64,000 nt of DNA from an uncultured Paracoccaceae bacterium (GCA_947487205.1 CANKVU010000009.1:89708-153707); one strand, 5' to 3'. Counted from the stretch's first letter, positions 17,364-27,234 are shown. The notes: generated by a model from the letters alone, not told the origin. Program-made: numbers and translations.

Positions 17364-17675
17364 ATGACGCTGGAACTAGACCGCATGTCCAAGGACGAAC
17401 TTCAGAAGCTTCGGCAGGATGTCGATCGCGCTTTGACAACGGTTGAGGAACGCCGCCGCGCCGACGCCCGCGCGGCCGCCGAACGCGCGGCCCGCGAACA
17501 CGGCTATTCGCTGGACGACGTGCTCGCCGCGCAGAAGAAATCAGGAAAGAAAAACCCGCCGAAATACAGAAACCCGGAAAACCCGGTGCAGACATGGTCC
17601 GGGCGCGGTCGCCAGCCGGTCTGGATCAAGGAGGCCCTGCAGGGCGGCCGGAATCTGGACGAATTCGCCATCTGA
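17364..17675 (+). CDS. H-NS/HvrA-family nucleoid-associated protein
   Basis: A 103-residue small DNA-binding protein. The N-terminal coiled coil (LDRMSKDELQKLRQDVDRALTTVEERR) would drive oligomerisation. The C-terminal domain carries KYRNPENPVQTWSGRGRQPVWI, which matches the H-NS DNA-binding core consensus (YR-P--W-GRGR-P-W). Rhodobacter HvrA/Spb proteins are of this type and silence AT-rich DNA or tune light and nitrogen responses. The gene sits in a locally AT-richer stretch and is followed by a strong hairpin shared with the convergent sdhB. Confidence 0.85.
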   Translation: MTLELDRMSKDELQKLRQDVDRALTTVEERRRADARAAAERAAREHGYSLDDVLAAQKKSGKKNPPKYRNPENPVQTWSGRGRQPVWIKEALQGGRNLDEFAI

Positions 17676-17722
17676 TCGAAGACCGCGCGCCGCCGGAACG
17701 GCCCGGCGCGGATCCGTCACGA

Positions 17723-17752
17723 AAAACGCCCGACCGAGCGGCCGGGCGTTTT
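17723..17752. terminator. Bidirectional terminator between H-NS-like gene and sdhB
   Basis: The arms AAAACGCCCG and CGGGCGTTTT flank a 10-base loop, giving A-run and T-run on both sides. It lies between two convergent genes, so it can serve both strands. Confidence 0.8.
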
Positions 17753-17777
17753 GACGTCTGGGGTGCGCGCGGCGGGA

Positions 17778-18557
17778 TCAGACCGCCCGTTCCACCATCA
17801 GCTTCTTGATCTCCATGATCGCCTCGGCCGGGTTGAGGCCCTTGGGGCAGGTCCGGGCGCAATTCATGATCGTGTGGCAGCGGTAGAGCTTGAAGGGATC
17901 CTCCAGGTCGTCCAGCCGCTCGCCGGTGGCCTCGTCTCGGCTGTCCACGATCCAGCGATAGGCATGGAGCAGGGCCGCGGGCCCGAGGAACTTGTCCTGG
18001 TTCCACCAATAGGACGGACAGGCCGTCGAGCAGCACGCGCACATGATGCATTCGTAGAGCCCGTCGAGCTTCTTGCGGTCGTCGATCGATTGCCGCCATT
18101 CCCCCTGCGGGGTGTTCGACTTCGTCTCCAGCCACGGCGAGACATATTCGTGCTGGGCATAGAAGTGGGTGAGGTCGGGGATCAGGTCCTTGACCACCGG
18201 CATGTGGGGCAGCGGATAGATCTTCACGTCCCCCTTCACCTCGTCGATGCCGTAGATGCAGGCCAGGACGTTGACCCCGTCGATGTTCATCGAACACGAT
18301 CCGCAGATCCCCTCCCGGCAGGAGCGGCGGAAGGCGAGGGTGGGGTCGATCTCGTTCTTGATCTTGATCAGGGCGTCCAGCATCATCGGGCCGCACGCGT
18401 CGAGGTCGACGAAATAGGTGTCGACCCGCGGGTTCTCCCCGTCATCGGGATTCCAGCGATAGATGTCGAACCGCTTGAGATCGGTCGCGCCCTCGGGCTT
18501 CGGCCATGTCTTGCCGGTGCGGATCTTGGAGTTCTTTGGAAGCGTCAGTTGAACCAT
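17778..18557 (-). CDS. sdhB: Succinate dehydrogenase iron-sulfur subunit
   Basis: This 259-residue subunit of complex II carries electrons from the flavoprotein to ubiquinone. The [2Fe-2S] ligands are in [15 protein letters not shown]. The two C-terminal cluster motifs are [16 protein letters not shown] for [4Fe-4S], and [17 protein letters not shown], whose cysteines complete the [3Fe-4S] site. It is the last gene of the sdhC-D-A-(lipoprotein)-B operon and ends just before a bidirectional terminator. Confidence 0.96.
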   Translation of the reverse strand: MVQLTLPKNSKIRTGKTWPKPEGATDLKRFDIYRWNPDDGENPRVDTYFVDLDACGPMMLDALIKIKNEIDPTLAFRRSCREGICGSCSMNIDGVNVLACIYGIDEVKGDVKIYPLPHMPVVKDLIPDLTHFYAQHEYVSPWLETKSNTPQGEWRQSIDDRKKLDGLYECIMCACCSTACPSYWWNQDKFLGPAALLHAYRWIVDSRDEATGERLDDLEDPFKLYRCHTIMNCARTCPKGLNPAEAIMEIKKLMVERAV

Positions 18558-18581
18558 GTCGGTCCTCCGGAGAGCGGATGG

Positions 18582-18881
18582 TCAGTTTGGCCACGCCGCC
18601 CTGCCGGCGGCGAGGCAGGTCAGCGTTCCCGGCCGGGAGACGATCGCCAGGACGGTTTCGGTCGTCGCGGCGTTCGGTCCGGTCACGGTGTCGGAGGCGA
18701 GGGCCAGCACCTCCGCGTTGGTGGCGTTGTCGATCACGCAATCGACGGCCGGCTGCACGGGCAGATCCGGATACCGGGTGGCCACGGTCCGCCCGATTAC
18801 CGATTTCGCCGCGTCCCGCGCCACCCCTTCGCCGCCCTGGACGCAGCCCGCCAGAAGGATCAGGAGCGGGCCGGCCCGCAT
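18582..18881 (-). CDS. Small lipoprotein between sdhA and sdhB
   Basis: A 99-residue protein with a very short signal and a lipobox, PLLILLAGC, so it should be lipid-anchored at Cys13. The mature part (ARDAAKSVIGRTVATRYPDL, then a short Cys-containing domain) is not a family I can name. The start at 18881 puts the lipobox at the right distance. An upstream in-frame ATG at 18956, overlapping the sdhA stop as TGATG, would add 25 residues and is possible. Rhodobacterales commonly have a hypothetical gene at this spot in the sdh operon, which suggests a conserved accessory role. Confidence 0.7.
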   Translation of the reverse strand: MRAGPLLILLAGCVQGGEGVARDAAKSVIGRTVATRYPDLPVQPAVDCVIDNATNAEVLALASDTVTGPNAATTETVLAIVSRPGTLTCLAAGRAAWPN

Positions 18882-18955
18882 CGCGGCGCGTCCCGGCGCC
18901 CGTGCGGCCGCCGGCCATGCCCGGGGGGCGGCGCACAGGCGGGCGCCCGCCCTCA

Positions 18956-20758
18956 TCAATAGACCCTGGTCTTCGGCTTTATGCGGTCGAGGTCGATGCC
19001 GCCCTCGTTGTGGCCCAGAAGCGGGTTCACGTGGACGGGGCGATATTCCAGCTCCACCTTGCCGTTGACCCGGGCGATGGTGTGGACGCGCCAATTGTCG
19101 TCGTCGCGGTCGGGGTAATCCTCGTGGGCATGGGCGCCCCGCGTCTCCTTGCGCGCCTCCGCCGACACGATGGTGGCCAGCGCGTTCGGCATGAGGTTGG
19201 TCAGCTCCAGGGTCTCCATCAGGTCGGTGTTCCAGATCAGCGACCGATCGAAGACGCACAGGTCGTCGAGCTTGGAGGCGACGCTGGTCATCTTTTCCAC
19301 GCCCTCGGTCAGCGTCTCGTTGGTGCGGAACACCGCGGCGTCGTCCTGCATCGTCTTCTGCATCTCGGCGCGCAGCTCGGCCGTGGGCACCGACCCCTTG
19401 GCGTGGCGCAGCGCGTCGAACCGTTCCAGCGCCTTGTCGACCTGGGCGGTGTTGACGGCGGCGGGCGCCGCGGCGGGGTCCACGACCTCGCCGGCCTTGA
19501 TGGATGCGGCGCGGCCGAACACCACCAGGTCGATGAGCGAGTTAGATCCCAGGCGGTTGGCGCCGTGGACGCTGGCGCATCCGGCCTCGCCCACGGCCAT
19601 CAGGCCCGGCACGATCCGGTCGGGATCGTCCTTGGTGGGATTCAGGACCTCGCCCCAGTAATTCGTCGGAATGCCGCCCATGTTGTAATGCACGGTCGGC
19701 AGGACGGGGATCGGATCCTTGGTCACGTCCACCCCGGCGAAGATCTTCGCCGTTTCCGAGATCCCGGGCAGCCGGTCCTGCAGCGCCTCCTTGGGCAGGT
19801 GATTGAGGTTCAGGTGGATATGGTCGCCGTCCTTGCCGACGCCGCGGCCCTCGCGGATCTCCATCGTCATGCAGCGCGACACCACGTCCCGGCTGGCGAG
19901 GTCCTTGTAGGTGGGCGCGTAGCGCTCCATGAACCGCTCGCCCTCGGAATTGGTGAGATAGCCGCCCTCGCCCCGCGCGCCCTCGGTGATGAGGCAGCCG
20001 GCGCCGAAGACGCCGGTGGGGTGGAACTGCACGAATTCCATGTCCTGGAGCGGCAGACCGGCGCGCGCCACCATGCCGCCGCCGTCGCCGGTGCAGGTAT
20101 GGGCCGAGGTCGCATTGGCGTAGGCGCGCCCGTAGCCGCCCGTGGCCAGCACCGTCATCTTGGCGTTGAAGACGTGGATCGAGCCGTCCTCCAGGCACCA
20201 CGCCACGACGCCCTCGCACCGTCCGTCGTCGCTCATCAGCAGGTCGATGGCGAAATACTCGATGTAGAACTCGGCCCCCTCCTTCAGGGACTGGCCGTAC
20301 ATCGTGTGCAGCATGGCGTGGCCGGTCCGGTCCGCGGCCGCGCAGGTGCGCTGCACCGCCGGCCCCTCGCCGAACTCGGTGGTGTGGCCGCCGAAGGGCC
20401 GCTGGTAGATCTTGCCCTCCTCGGTCCGGCTGAACGGCACGCCGTAATGTTCGAGCTCATAGACCGCCGCGGGGGCGTTCCGCGCGAGGTATTCCATCGC
20501 GTCCACGTCGCCCAGCCAGTCCGACCCCTTCACGGTGTCGTACATGTGCCATTGCCAGTGGTCCTTGCCCATGTTGCCGAGCGAAGCGGCGATCCCCCCC
20601 TGCGCGGCCACGGTATGCGAGCGGGTCGGGAACACCTTGGTCACGCAGGCGGTCCGGAGCCCCTGCTCGGCCAGGCCCAGCGTGGCACGCAGGCCCGACC
20701 CGCCGGCGCCGACGACGATCGCGTCGTAATTGTGCGTCTGGTACTCGTAGGCAGCCAT
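18956..20758 (-). CDS. sdhA: Succinate dehydrogenase flavoprotein subunit
   Basis: The 600-residue flavoprotein oxidises succinate to fumarate. The FAD-binding GxGxxG is in [17 protein letters not shown] near the N-terminus, followed by the covalent-FAD histidine motif [17 protein letters not shown]. The substrate-site region [21 protein letters not shown] and the C-terminal [14 protein letters not shown] are intact. The start [13 protein letters not shown] at 20758 matches the family. It is located 13 bases after sdhD. Confidence 0.96.
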   Translation of the reverse strand: MAAYEYQTHNYDAIVVGAGGSGLRATLGLAEQGLRTACVTKVFPTRSHTVAAQGGIAASLGNMGKDHWQWHMYDTVKGSDWLGDVDAMEYLARNAPAAVYELEHYGVPFSRTEEGKIYQRPFGGHTTEFGEGPAVQRTCAAADRTGHAMLHTMYGQSLKEGAEFYIEYFAIDLLMSDDGRCEGVVAWCLEDGSIHVFNAKMTVLATGGYGRAYANATSAHTCTGDGGGMVARAGLPLQDMEFVQFHPTGVFGAGCLITEGARGEGGYLTNSEGERFMERYAPTYKDLASRDVVSRCMTMEIREGRGVGKDGDHIHLNLNHLPKEALQDRLPGISETAKIFAGVDVTKDPIPVLPTVHYNMGGIPTNYWGEVLNPTKDDPDRIVPGLMAVGEAGCASVHGANRLGSNSLIDLVVFGRAASIKAGEVVDPAAAPAAVNTAQVDKALERFDALRHAKGSVPTAELRAEMQKTMQDDAAVFRTNETLTEGVEKMTSVASKLDDLCVFDRSLIWNTDLMETLELTNLMPNALATIVSAEARKETRGAHAHEDYPDRDDDNWRVHTIARVNGKVELEYRPVHVNPLLGHNEGGIDLDRIKPKTRVY

Positions 20759-20771
20759 CGTCAGATCCTTC

Positions 20772-21161
20772 TCACAGGGCCAGCCGGACGAGGGCGAACA
20801 GCCCCGCGGCCAAGGCGGCATAGGCGACGCAGTTGACCGCGATGATCGCGACCTTCATCGACATGCCGCGCAGGTAATCCTCGATCGCGGTCTTGGCGCC
20901 GTTCATGAAGTGGAGCCAGCTTACCGCGATGGTCAGCGCCGCGATCACCGCCGGCACCGGGTTGGAGTAATACGCCACGACCTCTTCGTGGGAAGCGCCC
21001 AGGATGGGGCCGAACGTGAACACGAAGAGCGGGACCAGGATCAGCAGGCCCACCGAGGACTTGATCATCCCCCAGTAATGCTCGGTCCCCGACTTGGCGG
21101 AGCCCAGGCCCGTCGCGCGCTTGCGCCGCGTCAGGAATTCGGAACGGGACATCTCGGACAT
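20772..21161 (-). CDS. sdhD: Succinate dehydrogenase membrane anchor subunit
   Basis: A 129-residue membrane protein with three hydrophobic helices. The N-terminus has the [19 protein letters not shown] motif of alphaproteobacterial SdhD. The second helix region [18 protein letters not shown] holds the conserved residues near the quinone site. It anchors SdhAB in the inner membrane together with SdhC, which is encoded 13 bases upstream. Confidence 0.92.
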   Translation of the reverse strand: MSEMSRSEFLTRRKRATGLGSAKSGTEHYWGMIKSSVGLLILVPLFVFTFGPILGASHEEVVAYYSNPVPAVIAALTIAVSWLHFMNGAKTAIEDYLRGMSMKVAIIAVNCVAYAALAAGLFALVRLAL

Positions 21162-21174
21162 CAGGCAGCCCTCC

Positions 21175-21558
21175 TCAGACGATGAGCACGGTCAGGACCG
21201 TCAGCACGACGGACCCGCCGATGACGCCCCAGCCGAGTTTCGAGACCAGATCGAGGCTGAACCCCCGCCCCGTGTCCCAGAAGAGGTGCCGCAGCCCGGC
21301 CAGCGTGTGGTACCACAGCGCCCAGAGCGACAGGACCATCACGAGATCCCCGAACCACGAGGTCAGCACGCCGTCGGCGGTCGCGAACGCCTCCGGCCCG
21401 GCCGCCGCGGCCAGGAACCACCACGTCACGAGAAGGCCGCCCACCACCAGCGCGTTGCCGGTGATCCGCGTCAGGATCGAGGTCATGGAATTGAGCTGTG
21501 GACGATAGATCTGAAGGTGGGGACTGAGCGGTCGGTCGCCCCTGTTCACGTCGGCCAT
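21175..21558 (-). CDS. sdhC: Succinate dehydrogenase cytochrome b556 subunit
   Basis: A 127-residue, three-helix subunit. The N-terminal RPLSPHLQIYRPQLNSMTSI is the signature of the family, with the SILTRITGNAL quinone-site segment. The heme-ligating histidine is expected in LWYHTLAGLRHLFWDTG. It is the first gene of the operon. A 42-bp repeated-box element identical in layout to one before sucC lies 115-156 bases upstream. Confidence 0.93.
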   Translation of the reverse strand: MADVNRGDRPLSPHLQIYRPQLNSMTSILTRITGNALVVGGLLVTWWFLAAAAGPEAFATADGVLTSWFGDLVMVLSLWALWYHTLAGLRHLFWDTGRGFSLDLVSKLGWGVIGGSVVLTVLTVLIV

Positions 21559-21672
21559 GGCTGTTCCTTCTCGTTGGCTCTGCGGACGCGCATGAGGATG
21601 TCACGCGATACGTAGCGATTTCCCCGGGCGTGTCACGCCCCCGTCGCGGGGCGCGGGGTCGCACCACCCGAT

Positions 21673-21714
21673 ATTGCGCCCCTTGTGATCACAGCGATTT
21701 TCGGTGCGATCACA
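21673..21714 (-). promoter_or_regulatory. Paired GATC-box element upstream of sdhCDAB
   Basis: Reading toward sdhC, the element has TGTGATCGCA (21714-21705), an 11-base gap, the perfect palindrome TGTGATCACA (21693-21684), then CGCAAT (21678-21673). The two 10-bp boxes start exactly 21 bases apart, about two helical turns. The same layout, including TGTGATCAC-N6-CGCAAT, occurs upstream of sucC. It looks like an operator for a dimeric regulator that may control succinate metabolism. Confidence 0.6.
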
Positions 21715-21716
21715 TA

Positions 21717-22754
21717 TCAGGCGGGCATCAGCGCCCAGTAATCGAGGTCGAGAAGCACGTGCGGGAGGTATTTCCCGTCCTCTCCCTTCAGGCCCGCATC
21801 GGGCCCCTCGCCCTTCGTGGCGACCAGCCTCAGCCGGATCGCGCCCACGTCGCGCGCCCCCGTCTCGGCGCGGTCGAGCACCTCGGACCAGGCGCGGATC
21901 GTGTCGCCCGCGAAGCAGGGCCCCGCATGGGCGCCGCCGTTCAGTCCGGCCAGGAATTGCGCGTTGGCCAGCCCGTCGAAGCTGAGCGCCCGCGCCATAG
22001 AGATCACATGGCCGCCATAGACCAGACGCCGGCCGTCCTCCCGCTGGGTGGCGTCGAAATGCACCCTGGCGGTGTTCTGCCACAACCGGGTGGCCATCAT
22101 GTGCTCGGCCTCCTCGACCGTCACGCCGCCGACGTGGTCGATGACCTCGCCCACCGCGTAATCGGCCAGCCGGTGCGGCTCCCCGGCCAGCGCGTGGTCG
22201 TAGGCGGAAAAACTCAACCCCTCGGGCACAACCAGATCCTCGGCCGCGACCGCCGGGGCCAGGTCCGGCACCACCGTCTCGGGCGCCGGCGCGGCCGCGT
22301 CACGCTTGCGGACCATGACCCAGCGCACATAGGACAGCACGTCCTCGCCGCGCTGGTTGCGTCCCGTCGTGCGGACCCAGACGACGCCGGTCTTGCCGTT
22401 GGAATTCTGCTTCAGCCCGATCACCTCGCTCTCGCTCGTGAGCGTGTCGCCGGGCCAGACCGGCCGCAGCCAGCGCCCCTCGGCATAGCCGAGATTGGCG
22501 CGCGCGTTGAGCGAGATGTCCGGCACCGTCTTACCGAAGACGGTGTGGAACGCGATCAGGTCGTCCAGCGGCGCGGCGCGCAGGCCGCAGATCCGCGCGA
22601 AGTCGTCCGACGAATGGACGGCGTGGCGGGCCGGATAGAGGGCGTGGTACATCGCCCGCTCCCCCGCCCCCAGGGTGCGGGGCACCGCGTGGCGGATCAC
22701 CTGCCCCACGCGGTAATCCTCGAAGAAGAACCCGGCGCCGGTCTTGGCCATCAT
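21717..22754 (-). CDS. mch: Mesaconyl-CoA (beta-methylmalyl-CoA) hydratase, MaoC family
   Basis: A 345-residue double-hotdog MaoC protein. The first domain (GAGFFFEDYRVGQVIRHAVPR...) and second domain (YAVGEVIDHVGGVTVEEAEHMM...) each show a MaoC-like entry segment; the hydratase residues are expected around GGHVISMARALSFDG. In the EMC pathway the enzyme hydrates mesaconyl-C1-CoA to beta-methylmalyl-CoA. The ATG at 22754 overlaps the stop of the DUF1737 gene upstream (ATGA). Together with the mcl2-type gene three genes upstream, this reproduces the known Rhodobacter mch cluster. The alternative is a generic MaoC dehydratase, but length and context favour Mch. Confidence 0.88.
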   Translation of the reverse strand: MMAKTGAGFFFEDYRVGQVIRHAVPRTLGAGERAMYHALYPARHAVHSSDDFARICGLRAAPLDDLIAFHTVFGKTVPDISLNARANLGYAEGRWLRPVWPGDTLTSESEVIGLKQNSNGKTGVVWVRTTGRNQRGEDVLSYVRWVMVRKRDAAAPAPETVVPDLAPAVAAEDLVVPEGLSFSAYDHALAGEPHRLADYAVGEVIDHVGGVTVEEAEHMMATRLWQNTARVHFDATQREDGRRLVYGGHVISMARALSFDGLANAQFLAGLNGGAHAGPCFAGDTIRAWSEVLDRAETGARDVGAIRLRLVATKGEGPDAGLKGEDGKYLPHVLLDLDYWALMPA

Positions 22755-22951
22755 TGCTGCCCCAGCTTCATGTCGGGGGCGTAGGGGGCGTGGTCGCGCT
22801 TCACCACCGCCTGCGCGCACCGCATGACGTTGTTCTGCGCGTCGTAGGCGTATGCCGGCGCGCCGTGAAGCTCCCAGCCCGTCGCCAGCGCCGCGGAGAC
22901 CTTGTGGCAGAAGGCGGACGTGTCGTCGCCGGTCAGCAATCGGTAGAGCAT
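22751..22951 (-). CDS. DUF1737 small protein
   Basis: A 66-residue protein with the DUF1737 pattern: MLYRLLTGDDTSAFCHKVS followed by LATGWELHGAPAYAYD. Function unknown. It overlaps the mch start as ATGA and follows nnrU by four bases, so the three genes and the mcl2-type gene form one transcription unit. DUF1737 genes often sit among acyl-CoA metabolism genes in this order. Confidence 0.8.
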   Translation of the reverse strand: MLYRLLTGDDTSAFCHKVSAALATGWELHGAPAYAYDAQNNVMRCAQAVVKRDHAPYAPDMKLGQQ

Positions 22952-22955
22952 CGAA

Positions 22956-23507
22956 TCATCCTGCGAAGGGCCACACGCCCAGCCAGGCGTGCACGGCGGT
23001 GATCACGGCATAGAGGACCAGCGCGATGACGAGGAGCCGGACCGTTCCCTTGCGCGTCCCTTGCGTGAAGGGCGCGGGCCGCGGCGTGGTGGCATTCAGC
23101 AGCGCCATTTCGGCCAGTGCCCAGACGAGGAACGTCCCGAACATGACGACGGAATGCAGATCGCCGTTGACGAGCAGGTGCAGAGCCGCCCAGAGCGCGA
23201 AACCCGACAGCTGCGGATGCCGGAGCCGGCCGCGCAGCGTCGATTTCGACGATCCGAGCCCGAAGAGCAGCACCGCGACATACATCAGGGCGTTGTTCAC
23301 ATGCACGCCCCAGGCGGGCGGCGTGTAGACGGGAATGTAGGGCGCGCCGCGATAGCCGATCACGACGAGGATCACGGACAGCGCCAGCACGACCGCCAGC
23401 ACGATCTTGCCGCGTCGCGCGCCCAGCGCGGCGCGGGCCCCCGGAGCCAGCCGGCCGAGCATGTGCGCGCCCACCCAGAGGGCGAGGCCGATGACGAGCA
23501 GGGTCAT
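22956..23507 (-). CDS. NnrU-family membrane protein
   Basis: A 183-residue integral membrane protein with about five to six hydrophobic helices, starting LLVIGLALWVGAHMLGRLAP. The NnrU/NnrS-associated signature includes GVHVNNALMYVAVLLFGLG and LRHPQLSGFALWAALHLLVNGD, with conserved histidines. NnrU was first linked to nitric-oxide/nitrite metabolism, but it is widespread and its activity is unknown. It lies between the mcl2-type gene and DUF1737 with 4-base gaps on both sides. Confidence 0.85.
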   Translation of the reverse strand: MTLLVIGLALWVGAHMLGRLAPGARAALGARRGKIVLAVVLALSVILVVIGYRGAPYIPVYTPPAWGVHVNNALMYVAVLLFGLGSSKSTLRGRLRHPQLSGFALWAALHLLVNGDLHSVVMFGTFLVWALAEMALLNATTPRPAPFTQGTRKGTVRLLVIALVLYAVITAVHAWLGVWPFAG

Positions 23508-23511
23508 CGCG

Positions 23512-24366
23512 TCACGCCCCGGCCTTGGCCAGGGTCCGGCGGGCGGTGGCCACGTGCAGGTTCTCGACGATCCTGCCATCGACCACGGCGACGCCCTGCC
23601 CCCGGCTCCGCGCCTCCTCCCAGGCGGAGATGTGGCGGCGGGCCAGCTCCACTTCCGTCTCGGACGGGGTGAAGACCTCGTTGCAGGTCGCGACCTGGGC
23701 GGGGTGGATCAGGCTCTTGCCGTCCATGCCGAGGCTGCGACCCTGCTCGCATTCGAGGCGCAGCCCCTCCTCGTCCCGGAACGCGTTGTAGACCCCGTCC
23801 ACCACCGCGATCCCGGCCATCTTGGCCGCCGCAACGCAGGTCTGGAGGGCCATCATCAGGGGCATCCGCGCGCCGCCGGTCTCGCATCCGATCTCGGCGG
23901 CGAGGTCGTTGGTGCCGATCACGAACCCCTCCATCCGCGGCGCCTCGGCGATGGCCGGCGCGTCGAAGATGCCCTGCGCCGTCTCCATCATGGCCCAGAT
24001 CCGGGTGTTCTGCGTGCCCGAGAGCAGCGCCAGCCGTTCCGCCAGCCGCCGCACGTCCCTGGGGCCGTCCACCTTGGGCAGCAGGATCGCGTGCGGCCCG
24101 GCCCCGGCGACCGCCTCGAGGTCCTCGATCCCCCATTCGGTGTCGAGCGCGTTGATCCGCACGATGCAGGCCCGGTCGCCGTAGCCGCCCTGGCGCAGCG
24201 CGCCGGCCAGCGTTTCCCGGGCGGCGGCCTTCTCCTCGACCGCGACGGCGTCCTCGAGATCGAAGAGGATGGCGTCGACGGGAAGCTCCCGCGCCTTCTC
24301 GAGCGCCCGGGCCTTCGATCCGGGGATGTAGAGGGCCGATCTCCAGGGTCGCGTCCGCTCGCTCAT
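23512..24366 (-). CDS. mcl2: (3S)-malyl-CoA thioesterase / CitE-like lyase (Mcl2 type)
   Basis: A 284-residue HpcH/HpaI-CitE family TIM barrel. Active-site and Mg2+-binding segments are visible: ILFDLEDAVAVEEK, IVRINALDTEW, MMETAQGIFD and VIGTNDLAAEIG. Two members serve the EMC pathway in Rhodobacter: the longer lyase Mcl1 (about 318 residues) and the shorter thioesterase Mcl2 (about 285), encoded beside mch. Length and location both fit Mcl2, which hydrolyses malyl-CoA to malate and CoA. Sequence alone cannot exclude lyase activity. The start MSERTRPWRSALYIPG is the usual family N-terminus. Confidence 0.78.
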   Translation of the reverse strand: MSERTRPWRSALYIPGSKARALEKARELPVDAILFDLEDAVAVEEKAAARETLAGALRQGGYGDRACIVRINALDTEWGIEDLEAVAGAGPHAILLPKVDGPRDVRRLAERLALLSGTQNTRIWAMMETAQGIFDAPAIAEAPRMEGFVIGTNDLAAEIGCETGGARMPLMMALQTCVAAAKMAGIAVVDGVYNAFRDEEGLRLECEQGRSLGMDGKSLIHPAQVATCNEVFTPSETEVELARRHISAWEEARSRGQGVAVVDGRIVENLHVATARRTLAKAGA

Positions 24367-24459
24367 CTCCGCCTCCACTCGGGTAATTTTGTGTCGTGGG
24401 GTGCCACGGATCGGCATGATCGCGCAAGACCCTATCGCCGCGCTGCGGCACCGCCGGCC

Positions 24460-25239
24460 TCAGGCCAGTCCGGTCCAGACGAGCCGCGCCCCCGCCACCA
24501 CGAGCAGCGCGTACATGATGCGGAAGTACCAGATCGCCGGCATCGCGCGGTGGGCGACGACCCCCAGCCCGATCCCGATCACGGCGACCGGCGACAGCAG
24601 GGCGGCCGCCGTCAGCGCCTGCCGGTCGAACACGCCCAGCGCCGCGTAGGGGCCGATCTTCATCAGGTTGATGGCCCAGAAGGTCACCACCGTCGTCGCC
24701 TGATAGGCCTCCTTGGCGACGCCGCGCGACAGCAGGTAGACGGCTGCGGGCGGGCCGCCCGCATGGCTGACGAAGGACGTGAACCCCGTGACTGCCCCCC
24801 AGGCCCCGCCGGCGAGAGGCCCCGCCGGCAATCCCTCGGGCCGGACGAGGCCGCGCGCCCGCGCCAGCTGGAACGCCACGAACCCCAGCGCGATCGACCC
24901 GATCAGGACCCGGATCAGGTCCGCCGGCGCGCGGCTCATGACCAGGGCGGCCAGCGCCACCCCCGGCACCGCGCCGCAGCACAGCGCCCAGGCCGCGCCG
25001 GAATCCCATCGCCGCCAGAACGCGGGCAGCGCCGTCGCGTCCATCACCATGAGCAGCGGCAGCATGATCGCCAGGGCCCGGTCGGGCGGCGTCACGAGCG
25101 CCAGGATCACCGCCCCGGCAAAGGCCGCCCCCGAACCGAACCCGCCCTTCGAGATCGCCGCGACGAGCACGGCCACGGCGCCCACGGCATAGAACGACGC
25201 GCCCTCGGCGCCCATCGGCAGGTCCTTCCGTAGCGTCAT
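24460..25239 (-). CDS. TauE/SafE-family permease (second copy in window)
   Basis: A 259-residue protein with about eight membrane helices. The first TauE repeat appears as VAAISKGGFGSGAAFAGAVIL and the second as GAVTGFTSFVSHAGGPPAAVYLLSR. It has no TIGR02186 partner, unlike the copy at 7.3 kb. It lies 93 bases upstream of the mcl2-type gene on the same strand, so it could be in the same transcript, but the gap leaves room for a separate promoter. Substrate unknown; the family exports sulfur-containing anions. Confidence 0.82.
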   Translation of the reverse strand: MTLRKDLPMGAEGASFYAVGAVAVLVAAISKGGFGSGAAFAGAVILALVTPPDRALAIMLPLLMVMDATALPAFWRRWDSGAAWALCCGAVPGVALAALVMSRAPADLIRVLIGSIALGFVAFQLARARGLVRPEGLPAGPLAGGAWGAVTGFTSFVSHAGGPPAAVYLLSRGVAKEAYQATTVVTFWAINLMKIGPYAALGVFDRQALTAAALLSPVAVIGIGLGVVAHRAMPAIWYFRIMYALLVVAGARLVWTGLA

Positions 25240-25331
25240 CGGGCATCCCCCGGCCCGATCAGGAACCCGAAGGAGGGGCGGCGAATTATCGGTCCACACG
25301 CGGCATGTCCGCGACAGATGGAGGATCTTCA

Positions 25332-26060
25332 ATGAACCGCATTCTTTCCACCACCGCAATCGTCGCCATGATGATGGCCGCGCCGGCCGTGGCCCAGGAT
25401 TCCAGCTCCGGCTCGGGCAGCGACGCCTCCTCCGGGAGCGGCGGCGACATGTCGAGCGGCAGCGGCGACATGTCCTCCGGCCAGAGCAGCATGGGATCGG
25501 GCGAGATCTTCGCGCAAGTCCCCTCGAATCCCGATCTGCAGCTTGGCACCGACCTGATCGGCTCGAGCGTCTACTCGACCATGGGCGCGGCCCAGCAGGC
25601 GAGCGCGGGCGGCTCCTCCGAAAGCGGCTCGTCCGAGAGCGGCTCGTCTGAAAGCGGATCCTCCGAGAGCGGCTCGTCGGGCGGCTCGGGCGAGGCCTCC
25701 GAGCGGCAGAACATCGGGCAGATCAACGATATCGTCGTCACCCAGGACGGTTCGGTCGATTACGTGATCGTCGGCGTCGGCGGCTTCCTCGGCATCGGCG
25801 AACGCAGCGTCGCGGTGAACATGGACGCGGTCGAGTACGTGCAGGACCCCGAGAACCAGGGCGAGTACATGCTCACCATCCCCGCCACGCAGGAAGAGAT
25901 CGAGAACGCCCCCGAATTCGACGCCTCCAGCCTCCAGTCGGGTTCGGGCGAGGGATCCGGCGGTTCGGGCGAGAGCTCCGGCGGCTCGGGTGAGAGCTCC
26001 GGCTCAGGCGAAAGCTCGTCCTCGGGCGGCTCCTCGGACACGTCGGGCTCCTCCAACTGA
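25332..26060 (+). CDS. Secreted Ser/Gly-rich PRC-barrel domain protein
   Basis: A 242-residue exported protein: signal peptide ending MMMAAPAVAQD, a Ser/Gly/Asp-rich linker, a central PRC-barrel domain (IGQINDIVVTQDGSVDYVIVG through MDAVEYVQDPENQGEYML), and a long Ser/Gly/Glu-rich tail. PRC-barrels in Rhodobacterales are common periplasmic or envelope proteins of unknown function, often stress-related. The low-complexity linker is encoded by four tandem 15-bp units (25611-25670). A GAGGATC sequence precedes the ATG. It stands alone on the plus strand, divergent from the TauE gene. Confidence 0.8.
   Translation: MNRILSTTAIVAMMMAAPAVAQDSSSGSGSDASSGSGGDMSSGSGDMSSGQSSMGSGEIFAQVPSNPDLQLGTDLIGSSVYSTMGAAQQASAGGSSESGSSESGSSESGSSESGSSGGSGEASERQNIGQINDIVVTQDGSVDYVIVGVGGFLGIGERSVAVNMDAVEYVQDPENQGEYMLTIPATQEEIENAPEFDASSLQSGSGEGSGGSGESSGGSGESSGSGESSSSGGSSDTSGSSN
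25611..25670 (+). repeat. Four tandem 15-bp repeats coding for GSSES
   Basis: Four consecutive imperfect copies of a GGCTCGTCCGAGAGC-like unit encode (GSSES)x4 within the linker of the PRC-barrel protein. Copies differ only at synonymous positions. The unit is a multiple of three, so length changes would keep the frame. Confidence 0.85.
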
Positions 26061-26177
26061 GCCGGCACGTGGTTCGTAACGAGTGATCGGACCGAGTTGT
26101 GAGGTCCGCGTGCGGCCGTCCCACCGGGGCGGCCGCTTGACGTTCGCGGGCTTGCCACGGCGAAGGCGAGTCCTTAA

Positions 26178-27176
<999 letters not shown>

Positions 27177-27203
27177 CGGCGCGGGCCGATCCGGCGCGCA
27201 TCC

Positions 27204-27234
27204 GGGCGCGTCCCTGCGGGGACGCGCCCTTTTT
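27204..27234 (+). terminator. Intrinsic terminator of mdh
   Basis: A perfect 10-bp stem (GGGCGCGTCC/GGACGCGCCC) with a six-base loop is followed immediately by TTTTT. It starts 28 bases after the mdh stop. Confidence 0.88.

Noticed and set aside
25611..25670. CRISPR-like repeat array
   Set aside because: The units are 15 bp, contiguous without spacers, and code in frame for a Ser/Gly linker; no cas genes are present.
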